Of a stretch of 40,693 nt of DNA, positions 16,830 through 24,237 are shown piece by piece. Location of the stretch: assembly GCA_913042175.1 (NCBI GenBank), contig CAJWIX010000010.1:1-40693 (forward strand), written 5' to 3'. The stretch's first letter is position 1, and each line of letters opens with the position of its first letter. The notes beneath the pieces were generated by a model that saw only the letters and a program-made list of their open reading frames with translations, did no database searches and had not been told where the DNA came from. This DNA is from an uncultured Flavobacteriales bacterium (GTDB lineage Bacteria; Bacteroidota; Bacteroidia; Flavobacteriales_D; Parvicellaceae). A program made the translations under genes and the position numbers.

Positions 16830-17675
16830 ATGCAAACCCAGGAATTAATTCAAAAGTATAGCCTTAAATACTCTAAATTCATGGATTTGTATGGAATTAA
16901 TATTCACTACAGTGATGAGGGTAGTGGAGATGTTATTTTACTTTTACATGGTGTTTTTTCATCTCTTCATACTTTCAATAAATGGGCAGAACACCTTTGT
17001 AAGTCCTATAGGGTTATAAGAATTGATCTTCCTGGTTTTGGTCTAACGGGCCCTAGTATTGATAATGAATATGGCATGGATTTGTACATAGGATACATTA
17101 GAAAATTCATGGACAATCTAGGAATTGATAAATTTCATATTGCTGGAAATTCACTTGGTGGTTGGATAGCATGGGAATTTGCAGTTGCTCATGAAGAACG
17201 GATAAATAAAATGGTTCTGGTTAATGCTGCTGGGTATGTTAGTGGTGGAAATTATCCCTTGCCATTTGTAATTGCCCAAACACCTGTGCTTAGACAAGTT
17301 TTCAACTACGAGATTGTTCCAAAAGTTGTTGTTAGGAGGTTTTTAAGACAAGTTATAAAAGATCAATATGTAGTTACTGACCATTTGGTAGATAGGTATT
17401 ATGATATTATACATAGAGAAGGTAATTTGGAAGCTTTTTCCAGAATTGCTAATTCAAAATTCATTCAAAACACACATGCACTAAGAAACATTGAAACACC
17501 AACATTGGTGCTTTGGGGCGATGAAGATCCTTGGATCTCTCATCATGATGCTGAGAAATTTAAAAATGACCTAAAAAACGTCACCGTTAAAATTTACGAG
17601 GGTGTTGGTCATATTCCTATGGAAGAAATTCCTGAACTTACAGCAAATGATGTGTTGAATTTTCTTAAGAAATAA
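16830..17675 (+). CDS. Alpha/beta-fold hydrolase
   Basis: The 281-residue protein has the complete catalytic layout of the family: oxyanion-hole HGVFSS, nucleophile elbow AGNSLGGW (Ser near residue 108), acid in LWGDEDPW (about 232) and His in GVGHIPMEEIP (about 260). There is no signal peptide, although several membrane-associated lipid esterases share this profile (MDLYGINIHYSDEG, then FGLTGPS). The substrate cannot be deduced. It is monocistronic: divergent from the outer-membrane-like gene across 101 bases and convergent with the next gene across 21 bases. An AT-rich TATATTTT at 16814-16821 could be a weak -7 element. Confidence 0.9.
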   Translation: MQTQELIQKYSLKYSKFMDLYGINIHYSDEGSGDVILLLHGVFSSLHTFNKWAEHLCKSYRVIRIDLPGFGLTGPSIDNEYGMDLYIGYIRKFMDNLGIDKFHIAGNSLGGWIAWEFAVAHEERINKMVLVNAAGYVSGGNYPLPFVIAQTPVLRQVFNYEIVPKVVVRRFLRQVIKDQYVVTDHLVDRYYDIIHREGNLEAFSRIANSKFIQNTHALRNIETPTLVLWGDEDPWISHHDAEKFKNDLKNVTVKIYEGVGHIPMEEIPELTANDVLNFLKK

Positions 17676-17696
17676 AAAAGAAACTTTCTATAACCT

Positions 17697-18437
17697 TTAT
17701 TGTTCTACGCAGTTTGAGTTATGAAGAAAATCCTGTAAATTAGGATTGCTTTTTAAATCAACCGTATTTGAAGAAACACAAGCATTGAATCTTATCCTTT
17801 TACCCCCTCTTTCCAATGCAACAATATATTCTTTACTTTCAATAGTAATTGTAGAAATGAAAAATGGATTGGGTTTTTTGTAGGGCTTTGAATGTTCCCA
17901 CATTACTTTTAAAGATTGTAAATTATCTTTGATCATATTTCTCCTCAATCCTAATGATGTAAACTGACAAAGAATTTTATCATTGAAATTAAATTCAATA
18001 TCATGGATTAGGTTTAAAAAATTAATCTTATCCATATGTAGTTCAACTCCATTATTGGTAAGGTTTTTTGTGTAGCTAAGAGATGAATCTTCAATTTGTA
18101 TTACCCTTGAAATGGAATCGCTAAATGATAAAGCAATTTCTATTTGTGTAGAATCTGAAAATATTCGGTAGGTTTTAATTTCTCCTTTAGTTTGGCTTTT
18201 AGAGAAGTCTACATTTCCACTTAGAACTAAATCAAATATTTTTTTTGCTAAGGCAGACTTGTTTTTTGAGTTGTTATAAAAGTCTTTGTTAACAAGAATG
18301 GGATGAGATGATATAAAATCCAATACTCTGTTTTCAGGAAGCCAATCCCAGCTCCTATCTTTAAATAAAAAGAAAACCAAAAAAAGGCCTAAACCAAAAC
18401 CTATAAGGTAATATTTAAGCCTTTTTGTAAATTTCAT
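17697..18437 (-). CDS. Anchored protein of unknown function, possibly two DUF4258-like repeats
   Basis: This 246-residue protein has an N-terminal transmembrane helix (about 9-25) after a basic start, so most of it probably faces the periplasm or is anchored at the membrane. Two stretches share a helix, short loop and beta-hairpin pattern. One runs from about residue 62 (SALAKKIFDLVLSG, then SQIEIALSF-like strands ending SRVIQIED). The other runs from about residue 165 (RRNMIKDNLQSLKVMW, then KEYIVALERGGKRIRFNAC). They look like an old duplication. The pattern reminds me of DUF4258 proteins that I recall near ahcY in flavobacteria, but I cannot confirm it. The gene follows ahcY by 12 bases and is likely co-transcribed. 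No catalytic residues are evident. Confidence 0.65.
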   Translation of the reverse strand: MKFTKRLKYYLIGFGLGLFLVFFLFKDRSWDWLPENRVLDFISSHPILVNKDFYNNSKNKSALAKKIFDLVLSGNVDFSKSQTKGEIKTYRIFSDSTQIEIALSFSDSISRVIQIEDSSLSYTKNLTNNGVELHMDKINFLNLIHDIEFNFNDKILCQFTSLGLRRNMIKDNLQSLKVMWEHSKPYKKPNPFFISTITIESKEYIVALERGGKRIRFNACVSSNTVDLKSNPNLQDFLHNSNCVEQ

Positions 18438-18449
18438 AGAGAAGAAACT

Positions 18450-19760
18450 TTAATACCTGTAATGTTCAGGCTTAAATGGACCTTCCACTTTTACTCCAAT
18501 ATAATCAGCTTGATCTTTTGAAAGTGTTTCTAATTCTACACCAATTTTAGCTAGATGTAAATAAGCTACTTTTTCATCAAGGTGCTTAGGTAGCATATAA
18601 ACTTCGTTTTTGTAATTTTCACTATTGTTCCAAAGTTCAATTTGTGCTAAAGTTTGGTTAGTAAATGAATTACTCATTACAAAAGAAGGATGACCTGTTG
18701 CACAGCCTAGATTAACTAATCTACCTTCAGCTAAAAGTATAATATCATTACCATTCACGTTATACATGTCAACTTGTGGTTTAATAGTGGTCTTACTACT
18801 TCCGTGATTGTTGTCTAACCAAGCTACATCAATTTCATTATCAAAATGACCAATGTTACAAACAATAGTTTTGTCTTTCATTAATTCAAAGTGACTTCCT
18901 TTAACTATATCCTTGTTGCCAGTAGCAGTTACAACTATATCAGCCTCTGCTACAGCGCTGTCCATCTTCTTAACTTCAAATCCATCCATAGCAGCTTGTA
19001 ATGCACATATAGGGTCAATTTCAGTTACAATTACTCTTGCTCCAGCTCCTTGTAATGAGGCAGCGGAACCTTTACCTACATCTCCATATCCAGCAACAAC
19101 AGCTACCTTACCAGCTAACATTACATCAGTTGCTCTTCTTATCGCATCTACTAGAGATTCCTTGCAACCATACTTGTTGTCAAATTTTGATTTAGTAACC
19201 GAATCATTAACGTTTATAGCTGGAATAGGTAATGTTCCATTTATAACTCTATCATACAATCTGTGAACACCAGTTGTAGTTTCTTCTGAAAGACCTTTGA
19301 TGTTATTAACCAATTCTGGATAATTATCTAAAACCATATTAGTTAAATCTCCACCATCGTCTAAAATCATGTTTAATGGTTGGTTGTCTTTAAAGGCAAA
19401 TAAAGTTTGCTCAATACACCAATCAAATTCTTCATCGTTCATGCCTTTCCATGCATAAACAGGTATTCCAGCTTGAGCAATAGCAGCTGCTGCATGATCT
19501 TGTGTGGAAAAAATATTGCAAGAAGACCAAGTTACTTCTGCTCCCAATTCAACCAATGTTTCTATTAGAACAGCAGTTTGAATGGTCATATGAAGGCAGC
19601 CTGCAATTCTTGCCCCTTTTAGTGGTTGTTCATCCTTATATTCCTCTCTTAAGGACATTAAGCCAGGCATTTCTGCTTCAGCTAATCTAATTTCTTTTCG
19701 ACCCCAATCAGCTTGGCTGATGTCTTTAACTTTGTAGGGTAAATTTGTTGTTTGACTCAT
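18450..19760 (-). CDS. ahcY: Adenosylhomocysteinase
   Basis: The 436-residue enzyme hydrolyses S-adenosylhomocysteine to adenosine and homocysteine, relieving product inhibition of methyltransferases. Motifs in order: [17 protein letters not shown] and [15 protein letters not shown] in the substrate domain, DDGGDLT, the Rossmann loop [15 protein letters not shown] (about residues 222-236) for tightly bound [15 protein letters not shown], and the C-terminal dimer-contacting tail [13 protein letters not shown] that reaches the neighbouring active site. It lacks the roughly 40-residue insertion of many bacterial SahH proteins, fitting the shorter form. An unknown anchored protein gene follows after 12 bases. 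A candidate promoter and a palindrome lie in the 103 bases upstream. Confidence 0.97.
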   Translation of the reverse strand: MSQTTNLPYKVKDISQADWGRKEIRLAEAEMPGLMSLREEYKDEQPLKGARIAGCLHMTIQTAVLIETLVELGAEVTWSSCNIFSTQDHAAAAIAQAGIPVYAWKGMNDEEFDWCIEQTLFAFKDNQPLNMILDDGGDLTNMVLDNYPELVNNIKGLSEETTTGVHRLYDRVINGTLPIPAINVNDSVTKSKFDNKYGCKESLVDAIRRATDVMLAGKVAVVAGYGDVGKGSAASLQGAGARVIVTEIDPICALQAAMDGFEVKKMDSAVAEADIVVTATGNKDIVKGSHFELMKDKTIVCNIGHFDNEIDVAWLDNNHGSSKTTIKPQVDMYNVNGNDIILLAEGRLVNLGCATGHPSFVMSNSFTNQTLAQIELWNNSENYKNEVYMLPKHLDEKVAYLHLAKIGVELETLSKDQADYIGVKVEGPFKPEHYRY

Positions 19761-19794
19761 CGATTTGTTTTAGTGTATCTAATATAATTTTCTG

Positions 19795-19825
19795 CGAAAG
19801 TAACTTTATTGGCAAAAAAAAACAA
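19795..19825 (-). promoter_or_regulatory. Candidate ahcY promoter, TTG-N20-TACTTTCG (minus strand)
   Basis: On the - strand a TTG (19825-19823) is followed after 20 bases by TACTTTCG (19802-19795), which differs from TAnnTTTG at one base. The element ends 34 bases before the ahcY ATG. The TTG lies inside the palindrome ACAACTAAGTTGT (19822-19834), which might therefore act as an operator. Confidence 0.35.
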
Positions 19826-19834
19826 CTAAGTTGT
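19814..19834 (-). terminator. Possible weak terminator after the TamA-like gene
   Basis: Read on the - strand, a 5-base stem ACAAC-TTA-GTTGT is followed at once by a run of T residues (the A tract at 19814-19821). It lies about 30 bases beyond the stop of the barrel gene and upstream of ahcY. The stem is short and AT-rich, so the call is tentative and it may instead be an operator. Confidence 0.3.
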
Positions 19835-19863
19835 AATGGTATACATAATTGTTTAACATATTT

Positions 19864-21540
19864 TTAAAAATAACTGGTAAAACCAAGGTGTATTTTCCCA
19901 GTTCTAATTACAAATGGTTGTCCTACTTCAGTGCCCAAGCCATATACGAGACTAAGTAAACCATTTTTGAAACCAATATGAGTGCCAAATCCAAAACTTT
20001 GGATCCATTTTTTCTCATATAATAGTGTGATTTTTTTTTCTGTCCAAGCAAAATCATTAAATATAAAAACACTTGATTCATTATCTAATAAATACCTTAA
20101 TTCAGTTGTGTTAATGGCGTAAGAACTTACCCATATTGATTCTTCATCAAATCCTCTTATGGAATTGTACCCTCCAATTCTAGTCAATTCATTTTCGTAA
20201 AGCTGATCATTAGATATACTATTGACTTTGGCTTTTAACTTTAAACTTACTCTGTTTTTAATCTTAAAGAAATGTTCATAGTCTATATTAATAGATAAAT
20301 TAGGTGTTCTTACCATGTCATCATTATTATTAAAAAATGTTTGTTTTGTTCCGCTTAAAATAGCAGCATTAAGCTTCCATCCTCTAGATGGGTTTAAATT
20401 ATTATTAAGTTGATTTTGTTGCAGAAAAAAGCCGAAATTATTCGTTGAAGTATAGTTGTATTCAACTTGTTGGATATTGGTAGATAATTGTCGATTTGCA
20501 GTTATGCCAATTTGACTATTTACACCAAAAATATAGCTCAGATCTATATCAGTATCAAAATTAAAAAAAGAAGTATCTTTTTTTATCATGTTTAAATTAG
20601 CATTTATTTGAAAATTCGAACTAAATAGGTAAGGGATAGAGAACGATGTAATTAAATTTTGAGAAGCATTAAACATTCTTCTCCATTTAAATTGAAAGTT
20701 TTCTCCAAAATTTAAATTGTTGTTTAAGTCTAGTGAAACATTTCCTGTAAATTGAATAGTACCATTATTATCTGGCTGAATCCCAATTATACCATTTATG
20801 TTGTTGAATGATTTCATTTTTAAATAAGTATAAATTAGTGCCTTATCATTGATGAATTCATAAGCAGGAGGCCTGAGTGAATTGATGTAATTGACTTTTG
20901 AAATTAAGTTTTCTACTTGTTGTATTTTGCTTATGTCAAATAAAGAACCAGATTTAATATTTATTATTTTTTTTAACAGTTTTAATTGTTTTTCCTCCAT
21001 CTCTGGGTTAATGAGGGAGTCGATATAAACCAAAGGGCCTTTATTAATTTCATAATTTAAAGTCAATTGGTTGTGATCTAATCTTGAATTTGAAATGTTA
21101 ACAAGTGCAAAAGGGTAACCATTGTTGTTTAATGTTTCTACAATAACGATAAGCTTATTGTAAAGTGCGTTAAGATCATGCTTGCCTTTTAAGTTTAATA
21201 AAGGGTTTTCCAACTTTTCATCTTTTGATTGATTGGACACCTGAAAGAAATTTATATCAAATTGCTCTCTTTTATTAATGTATATTTTATAGTTAATGCT
21301 GTCCATGATAATGGAATCTATAGTGGCATTGATGTAGCCATCTTTTATAAAGTTTAACCAAATTTTATTGGCTAATTCATGTGGGCTATTGACTTTTGAC
21401 TCTTGAGCTATTGATTTAATGTATTTATTATCTAATTCGGTATCAATATAACACGAAATATTAGCCGTATTTTGTGAATAGGAATATCCTAACATTAACA
21501 CACTAAAAAGAAATAATATTGGTTTAATTAGGTTGTCCAA
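19864..21540 (-). CDS. TamA/BamA-like outer-membrane protein (POTRA plus D15 barrel)
   Basis: The 558-residue protein has a signal peptide (about 1-22, ending YSYSQ), POTRA-like repeats over about 25-235 (DGYINATIDSI, NNGYPFALVNIS, and a third ending RPPAYEFIND), and a 16-strand-type barrel from about 240 to the end. Barrel signatures are NNLNPSRGWKLNA and the lid-lock-like GGYNSIRGFDEES; the C-terminus is GFTSYF with a terminal Phe. The size and domain order are close to TamA (577 residues in E. coli), while BamA is longer with five POTRA domains. No TamB-like gene is in the window. Start: TTG at 21540 inside the end of ung (13-base overlap). An ATG 15 codons later would remove most of the signal peptide, so TTG is preferred and translation is probably coupled to ung. 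Confidence 0.82.
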   Translation of the reverse strand: MDNLIKPILFLFSVLMLGYSYSQNTANISCYIDTELDNKYIKSIAQESKVNSPHELANKIWLNFIKDGYINATIDSIIMDSINYKIYINKREQFDINFFQVSNQSKDEKLENPLLNLKGKHDLNALYNKLIVIVETLNNNGYPFALVNISNSRLDHNQLTLNYEINKGPLVYIDSLINPEMEEKQLKLLKKIINIKSGSLFDISKIQQVENLISKVNYINSLRPPAYEFINDKALIYTYLKMKSFNNINGIIGIQPDNNGTIQFTGNVSLDLNNNLNFGENFQFKWRRMFNASQNLITSFSIPYLFSSNFQINANLNMIKKDTSFFNFDTDIDLSYIFGVNSQIGITANRQLSTNIQQVEYNYTSTNNFGFFLQQNQLNNNLNPSRGWKLNAAILSGTKQTFFNNNDDMVRTPNLSINIDYEHFFKIKNRVSLKLKAKVNSISNDQLYENELTRIGGYNSIRGFDEESIWVSSYAINTTELRYLLDNESSVFIFNDFAWTEKKITLLYEKKWIQSFGFGTHIGFKNGLLSLVYGLGTEVGQPFVIRTGKIHLGFTSYF

Positions 21541-22211
21541 TTTATAGTAATACCATGATTTTTTAATAGATAATGATTTGCTTTAGAAAAGTGCTTGCAC
21601 CCTAAAAAGCCTCTGTACGAAGATAGGGGTGAAGGGTGAGTAGTTTTAAGGATGAGATGTTTTTCTTTGATAATAAGGTGCTCTTTTTCTTGAGCCTTTT
21701 TCCCCCAAAGTAAAAAGACTACATTAGTATTATATTTAGATATGAGTTCAATAGTTAAGTCAGTAAATTTCTCCCATCCTATTTTTTGATGAGAATTTGC
21801 TTTGCCACTTTCAACTGTTAAAATACTATTTAACAAAAACACACCTTGATTAACCCATGGAGATAAATCACCATTCTTATTTTCAATGTTTAAATCAGCA
21901 TTTAGTTCTTTGAAAATATTGTGCAACGATGGAGGAATTTTAATATGATTTTCCACTGAGAAACATAATCCATTGGCTTGTCCGGGGCCGTGATAGGGGT
22001 CTTGTCCTAAAATTAGCACCTTAACGTCTTTAAGATTAACTTCATTATAAATCCTAAAAATTTTTTTTATAGAAGGATATAGTATGTTGTTTTCAACGGC
22101 ATAGTTTATATTTTTCAGGATGTTTTCAAAATAAGGTTTATTAAATTCATTTTTTAAAAATTCATGCCATTCAATGGGTAAAAGATTTGTAAACTGTTGT
22201 TTTGTTAACAT
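21528..22211 (-). CDS. ung: Uracil-DNA glycosylase
   Basis: The 227-residue protein is full length for family 1 Ung, which excises uracil from DNA. Motif A is GQDPYHGPGQANGLCFSV with the catalytic Asp; the middle has PPSLHNIFKEL and GVFLLNSILTVE; motif B is THPSPLSSYRGFLGCKHF, with the catalytic His and the Leu-equivalent insertion loop close to the usual position. All known catalytic motifs look intact. Its last 13 bases overlap the start of the TamA-like gene, an unusual pairing of a repair enzyme with envelope assembly. It diverges from the small lipoprotein gene across 80 AT-rich bases; I saw no clear - strand promoter element there. Confidence 0.97.
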   Translation of the reverse strand: MLTKQQFTNLLPIEWHEFLKNEFNKPYFENILKNINYAVENNILYPSIKKIFRIYNEVNLKDVKVLILGQDPYHGPGQANGLCFSVENHIKIPPSLHNIFKELNADLNIENKNGDLSPWVNQGVFLLNSILTVESGKANSHQKIGWEKFTDLTIELISKYNTNVVFLLWGKKAQEKEHLIIKEKHLILKTTHPSPLSSYRGFLGCKHFSKANHYLLKNHGITINWTT

Positions 22212-22265
22212 TTTAATAAGTATAAATAAAAATTAGTGTTTTTTTATATAACTTGTGTTTTTTAA

Positions 22266-22273
22266 TACATTTG
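22266..22273 (+). promoter_or_regulatory. Candidate -7 promoter element TACATTTG
   Basis: TACATTTG matches TAnnTTTG and ends 18 bases before the ATG at 22292. It supports the ATG over an in-frame TTG at 22253, which lies upstream of it. There is no clear -33 TTG at the right distance. Confidence 0.45.
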
Positions 22274-22291
22274 TTAAACAATTTACAAAAC

Positions 22292-22471
22292 ATGAAAAGG
22301 ATTTTAATACTGTTTTTTGCTTTTTGTTGGATGCTTTCTTTACCATCTTGCTATTTGTTCAAGCCTGTTCAAAAAACTTGTCCAGCATACAGTTCTGTTA
22401 TTCCTATGGACAATACTCATGACGTATTAACATGTGAAGTTGTTGTTAAAGCCAACGAAGAACAACTTTAA
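22292..22471 (+). CDS. Small predicted lipoprotein, 59 residues
   Basis: The ATG at 22292 starts a 59-residue protein with a basic N-terminus, a hydrophobic core and SLPSC, a plausible lipobox with Cys at residue 20. The mature part would be only about 40 residues, with two more cysteines (TCPAYSS and LTCEVV) and an acidic C-terminus. A promoter element sits 18 bases upstream. I recall short Bacteroidota lipoproteins carrying a CPAY-like segment, but I know no function. The next gene starts 56 bases on and may have its own promoter. Confidence 0.6.
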   Translation: MKRILILFFAFCWMLSLPSCYLFKPVQKTCPAYSSVIPMDNTHDVLTCEVVVKANEEQL

Positions 22472-22486
22472 ATATTACTTTTCCAC

Positions 22487-22510
22487 AACCCTAAAGGTTT
22501 ATTTTTTATT
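22487..22510 (+). terminator. Possible weak terminator after the small lipoprotein gene
   Basis: A 4-base stem AACC-CTAAA-GGTT at 22487-22499 is followed by TATTTTTTATT. It lies 15 bases after the stop at 22471. The stem is short, so this is a low-confidence call. Confidence 0.25.
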
Positions 22511-22513
22511 GCA

Positions 22514-22521
22514 TATTTTTG
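22514..22521 (+). promoter_or_regulatory. Candidate -7 promoter element TATTTTTG, almost at the start codon
   Basis: TATTTTTG matches TAnnTTTG but ends only six bases before the ATG at 22528. If it is real, the transcript would be leaderless or nearly so. The alternative is chance in an AT-rich gap with read-through from the small lipoprotein gene. Confidence 0.3.
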
Positions 22522-22527
22522 TTTAAT

Positions 22528-23280
22528 ATGCGTCTTTCGTCATCATATTTTTTTTTAACTCTTCTTCTTTTTGTTGCTTATAGTTCCTACAGTCAACTAC
22601 CCCAAGAGGAACAACTCAATGTGAGAGTTTCAAAAGAGGTTTGGATGGGAGCAGTTTTCCATTCAAATGGTTTTGGAGTAAATCTTGATATTGCCAAATT
22701 CAAAACTTACAAAAAGAAAAGTTTACTTCATTTGGAATTAATTAATATGAAGCATAACAAAGAATATAAAATGCTTGGATTTGGGGATGAAAGCGCAAAA
22801 AAATATGTTTATGGCAAGTTAAATTATGTCAATGTGTTTAGGGTAGGAATTGGTAGAAGGAAGTTGATTTTTGAAAAATTCAGAAACAATGGTGTTCAGT
22901 TCACAGCCAATGTTAGTTCAGGTTTATCTCTTGGATGTGCAAGACCAGTCTATTTGCAGATTTATAAACGAGATTTCAATGGAGTACCAATTGCTGTTGT
23001 TCCTGAAAGATATGACGCTTCTCAACACGGTTATTATGATATTTATGGCAGAGGACCTCGATTTAGGGGGTTGTTTGAATATAGTTTTAATCCTGGGATA
23101 TACTTTAGAGCTGGTTTAGAGTCTGATTATTCGGTTGTTCCAGAAATTATCCAAAGCATTGAAGTTGGTATTGCTGTTGACGCATATTTGAATGAAATTG
23201 AAATAATGGCCAACAATAGCCCTTCATATTATTTTGCAACCTTATATTTGAACTTTTCCTTAGGAAATAAATTTTATTGA
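22528..23280 (+). CDS. Outer-membrane-like protein of unknown function
   Basis: The 250-residue protein has a signal peptide ([23 protein letters not shown]) and a beta-rich, aromatic-rich body ([48 protein letters not shown]) ending [11 protein letters not shown], consistent with a small outer-membrane barrel. I do not recognise a named family. The ATG at 22528 was preferred to an in-frame TTG at 22519, which falls within the candidate promoter element. The stop at 23280 is five bases before the lipA ATG, so the two genes are probably co-transcribed, though a functional link is not obvious. Confidence 0.7.
   Translation: MRLSSSYFFLTLLLFVAYSSYSQLPQEEQLNVRVSKEVWMGAVFHSNGFGVNLDIAKFKTYKKKSLLHLELINMKHNKEYKMLGFGDESAKKYVYGKLNYVNVFRVGIGRRKLIFEKFRNNGVQFTANVSSGLSLGCARPVYLQIYKRDFNGVPIAVVPERYDASQHGYYDIYGRGPRFRGLFEYSFNPGIYFRAGLESDYSVVPEIIQSIEVGIAVDAYLNEIEIMANNSPSYYFATLYLNFSLGNKFY
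23243..23250 (+). promoter_or_regulatory. Candidate internal -7 element TATATTTG before lipA
   Basis: TATATTTG matches the -7 consensus and lies inside the 3' end of the preceding gene, 35 bases before the lipA ATG. It encodes part of the barrel-like strand ATLYLNF, so it may be coincidental. It could give lipA its own transcript. Confidence 0.3.
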
Positions 23281-23285
23281 TTTCT

Positions 23286-24149
23286 ATGTCATCAACTAAT
23301 GTAGCCGAAAAACCTAAAAAACCCAGTTGGTTAAAAGTTAAATTACCCACTGGTGAGTCTTACAAAAAAGTAAGGAATTTAGTTTCAGAACATAACCTGC
23401 ATACTATTTGTGAAAGTGGAAATTGTCCCAACATGGGGGAATGTTGGGGTGCTGGAACTGCTACTTTTATGATACTAGGAAATATATGTACAAGATCTTG
23501 TGATTTTTGTGCTGTTTCTACAGGTAAACCTGAAGAGGTTGATGTTTTTGAACCTGCAAGAGTTGCAAATTCAGTTAAGTTGATGAACGTTAAACATGCC
23601 GTATTAACCTCTGTTGATAGAGATGATTTGCAAGACGGAGGTGCTGATATTTGGGTAAAAACAGTAAAAGCAATTAGAAGAAAGTCACCAGAAACAACTT
23701 TGGAAACACTTATTCCTGATTTTGCTGGAAAATGGGAAAACCTACAAAAAATTATAGATGTTGCACCTGAAATTGTTTCTCATAATATTGAAACAGTAAG
23801 AAGATTGACAAAAAAAATTCGAATTCAAGCAAAGTATAATAGAAGCTTAGAACTTTTATTGAGACTTAAAAAAGGAGGCATGAAGACTAAATCAGGTCTT
23901 ATGTTAGGATTAGGGGAAACTGATGAAGAAGTTTTAGAAACCATGCAAGACTTGAGAACAGTTGAGGTGGATGTATTAACACTAGGTCAGTACCTTCAAC
24001 CTACTCCTAAGCACGCTCCAGTTAAAGATTTTATCACACCTGAAAAATTTGAGGAATACAAAAAAATAGGACTTGATATGGGTTACAAATTTGTAGAAAG
24101 TGGTCCATTAGTGAGATCTAGCTATCACGCAGAAAAACATTTGTTTTAA
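23286..24149 (+). CDS. lipA: Lipoyl synthase
   Basis: The 287-residue radical SAM enzyme inserts two sulfurs into protein-bound octanoyl groups to make lipoyl cofactors for 2-oxoacid dehydrogenases and glycine cleavage. Both iron-sulfur clusters are readable: the auxiliary cluster motif [13 protein letters not shown] (C-x4-C-x5-C) near residues 40-52, and the radical SAM motif [10 protein letters not shown] (C-x3-C-x2-C). The serine-ligand segment RSSYHAE closes the protein, as in the family. [10 protein letters not shown] and [11 protein letters not shown] are further markers. I chose ATG 23286 over the in-frame TTG at 23277, which overlaps the previous stop. LipB is not in the window. Confidence 0.97.
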   Translation: MSSTNVAEKPKKPSWLKVKLPTGESYKKVRNLVSEHNLHTICESGNCPNMGECWGAGTATFMILGNICTRSCDFCAVSTGKPEEVDVFEPARVANSVKLMNVKHAVLTSVDRDDLQDGGADIWVKTVKAIRRKSPETTLETLIPDFAGKWENLQKIIDVAPEIVSHNIETVRRLTKKIRIQAKYNRSLELLLRLKKGGMKTKSGLMLGLGETDEEVLETMQDLRTVEVDVLTLGQYLQPTPKHAPVKDFITPEKFEEYKKIGLDMGYKFVESGPLVRSSYHAEKHLF

Positions 24150-24181
24150 CATATATTTAATATTTTCTACTAAACAATTAT

Positions 24182-24209
24182 TTGGTTAAATCAATAATTT
24201 GTATTTTCG
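24182..24209 (+). promoter_or_regulatory. Candidate promoter TTG-N17-TATTTTCG before the T9SS protein gene
   Basis: TTG (24182-24184, within TTTGG) is followed after 17 bases by TATTTTCG (24202-24209), one base from TAnnTTTG. It ends 28 bases before the ATG at 24238. Both elements fall at the spacing expected for the main Bacteroidota sigma factor. Confidence 0.45.
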
Positions 24210-24237
24210 GGTAAATATTTGAGTTAATACTATATCA

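Noticed and set aside
17676-17696. AGAAACTTTCT palindrome between two convergent genes
   Set aside because: The centre is one base, too tight for a hairpin, and the sequence is simple AT-rich spacer; no terminator features.
18913-19266. A 117-codon open frame on the + strand inside ahcY
   Set aside because: It is antisense to the NAD-binding region of ahcY and shows no family features.
19761-19863. Possible S-adenosylhomocysteine or SAM riboswitch upstream of ahcY
   Set aside because: The 103 bases are very AT-rich, contain only a short palindrome, and show none of the conserved core or pseudoknot features I know for these riboswitches.
22442-22466. Inverted repeat GTTGTT...AACAAC at the end of the small lipoprotein gene
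   Set aside because: It is inside coding sequence, the loop is 13 bases, and no T run follows, so it is not convincing as a terminator.
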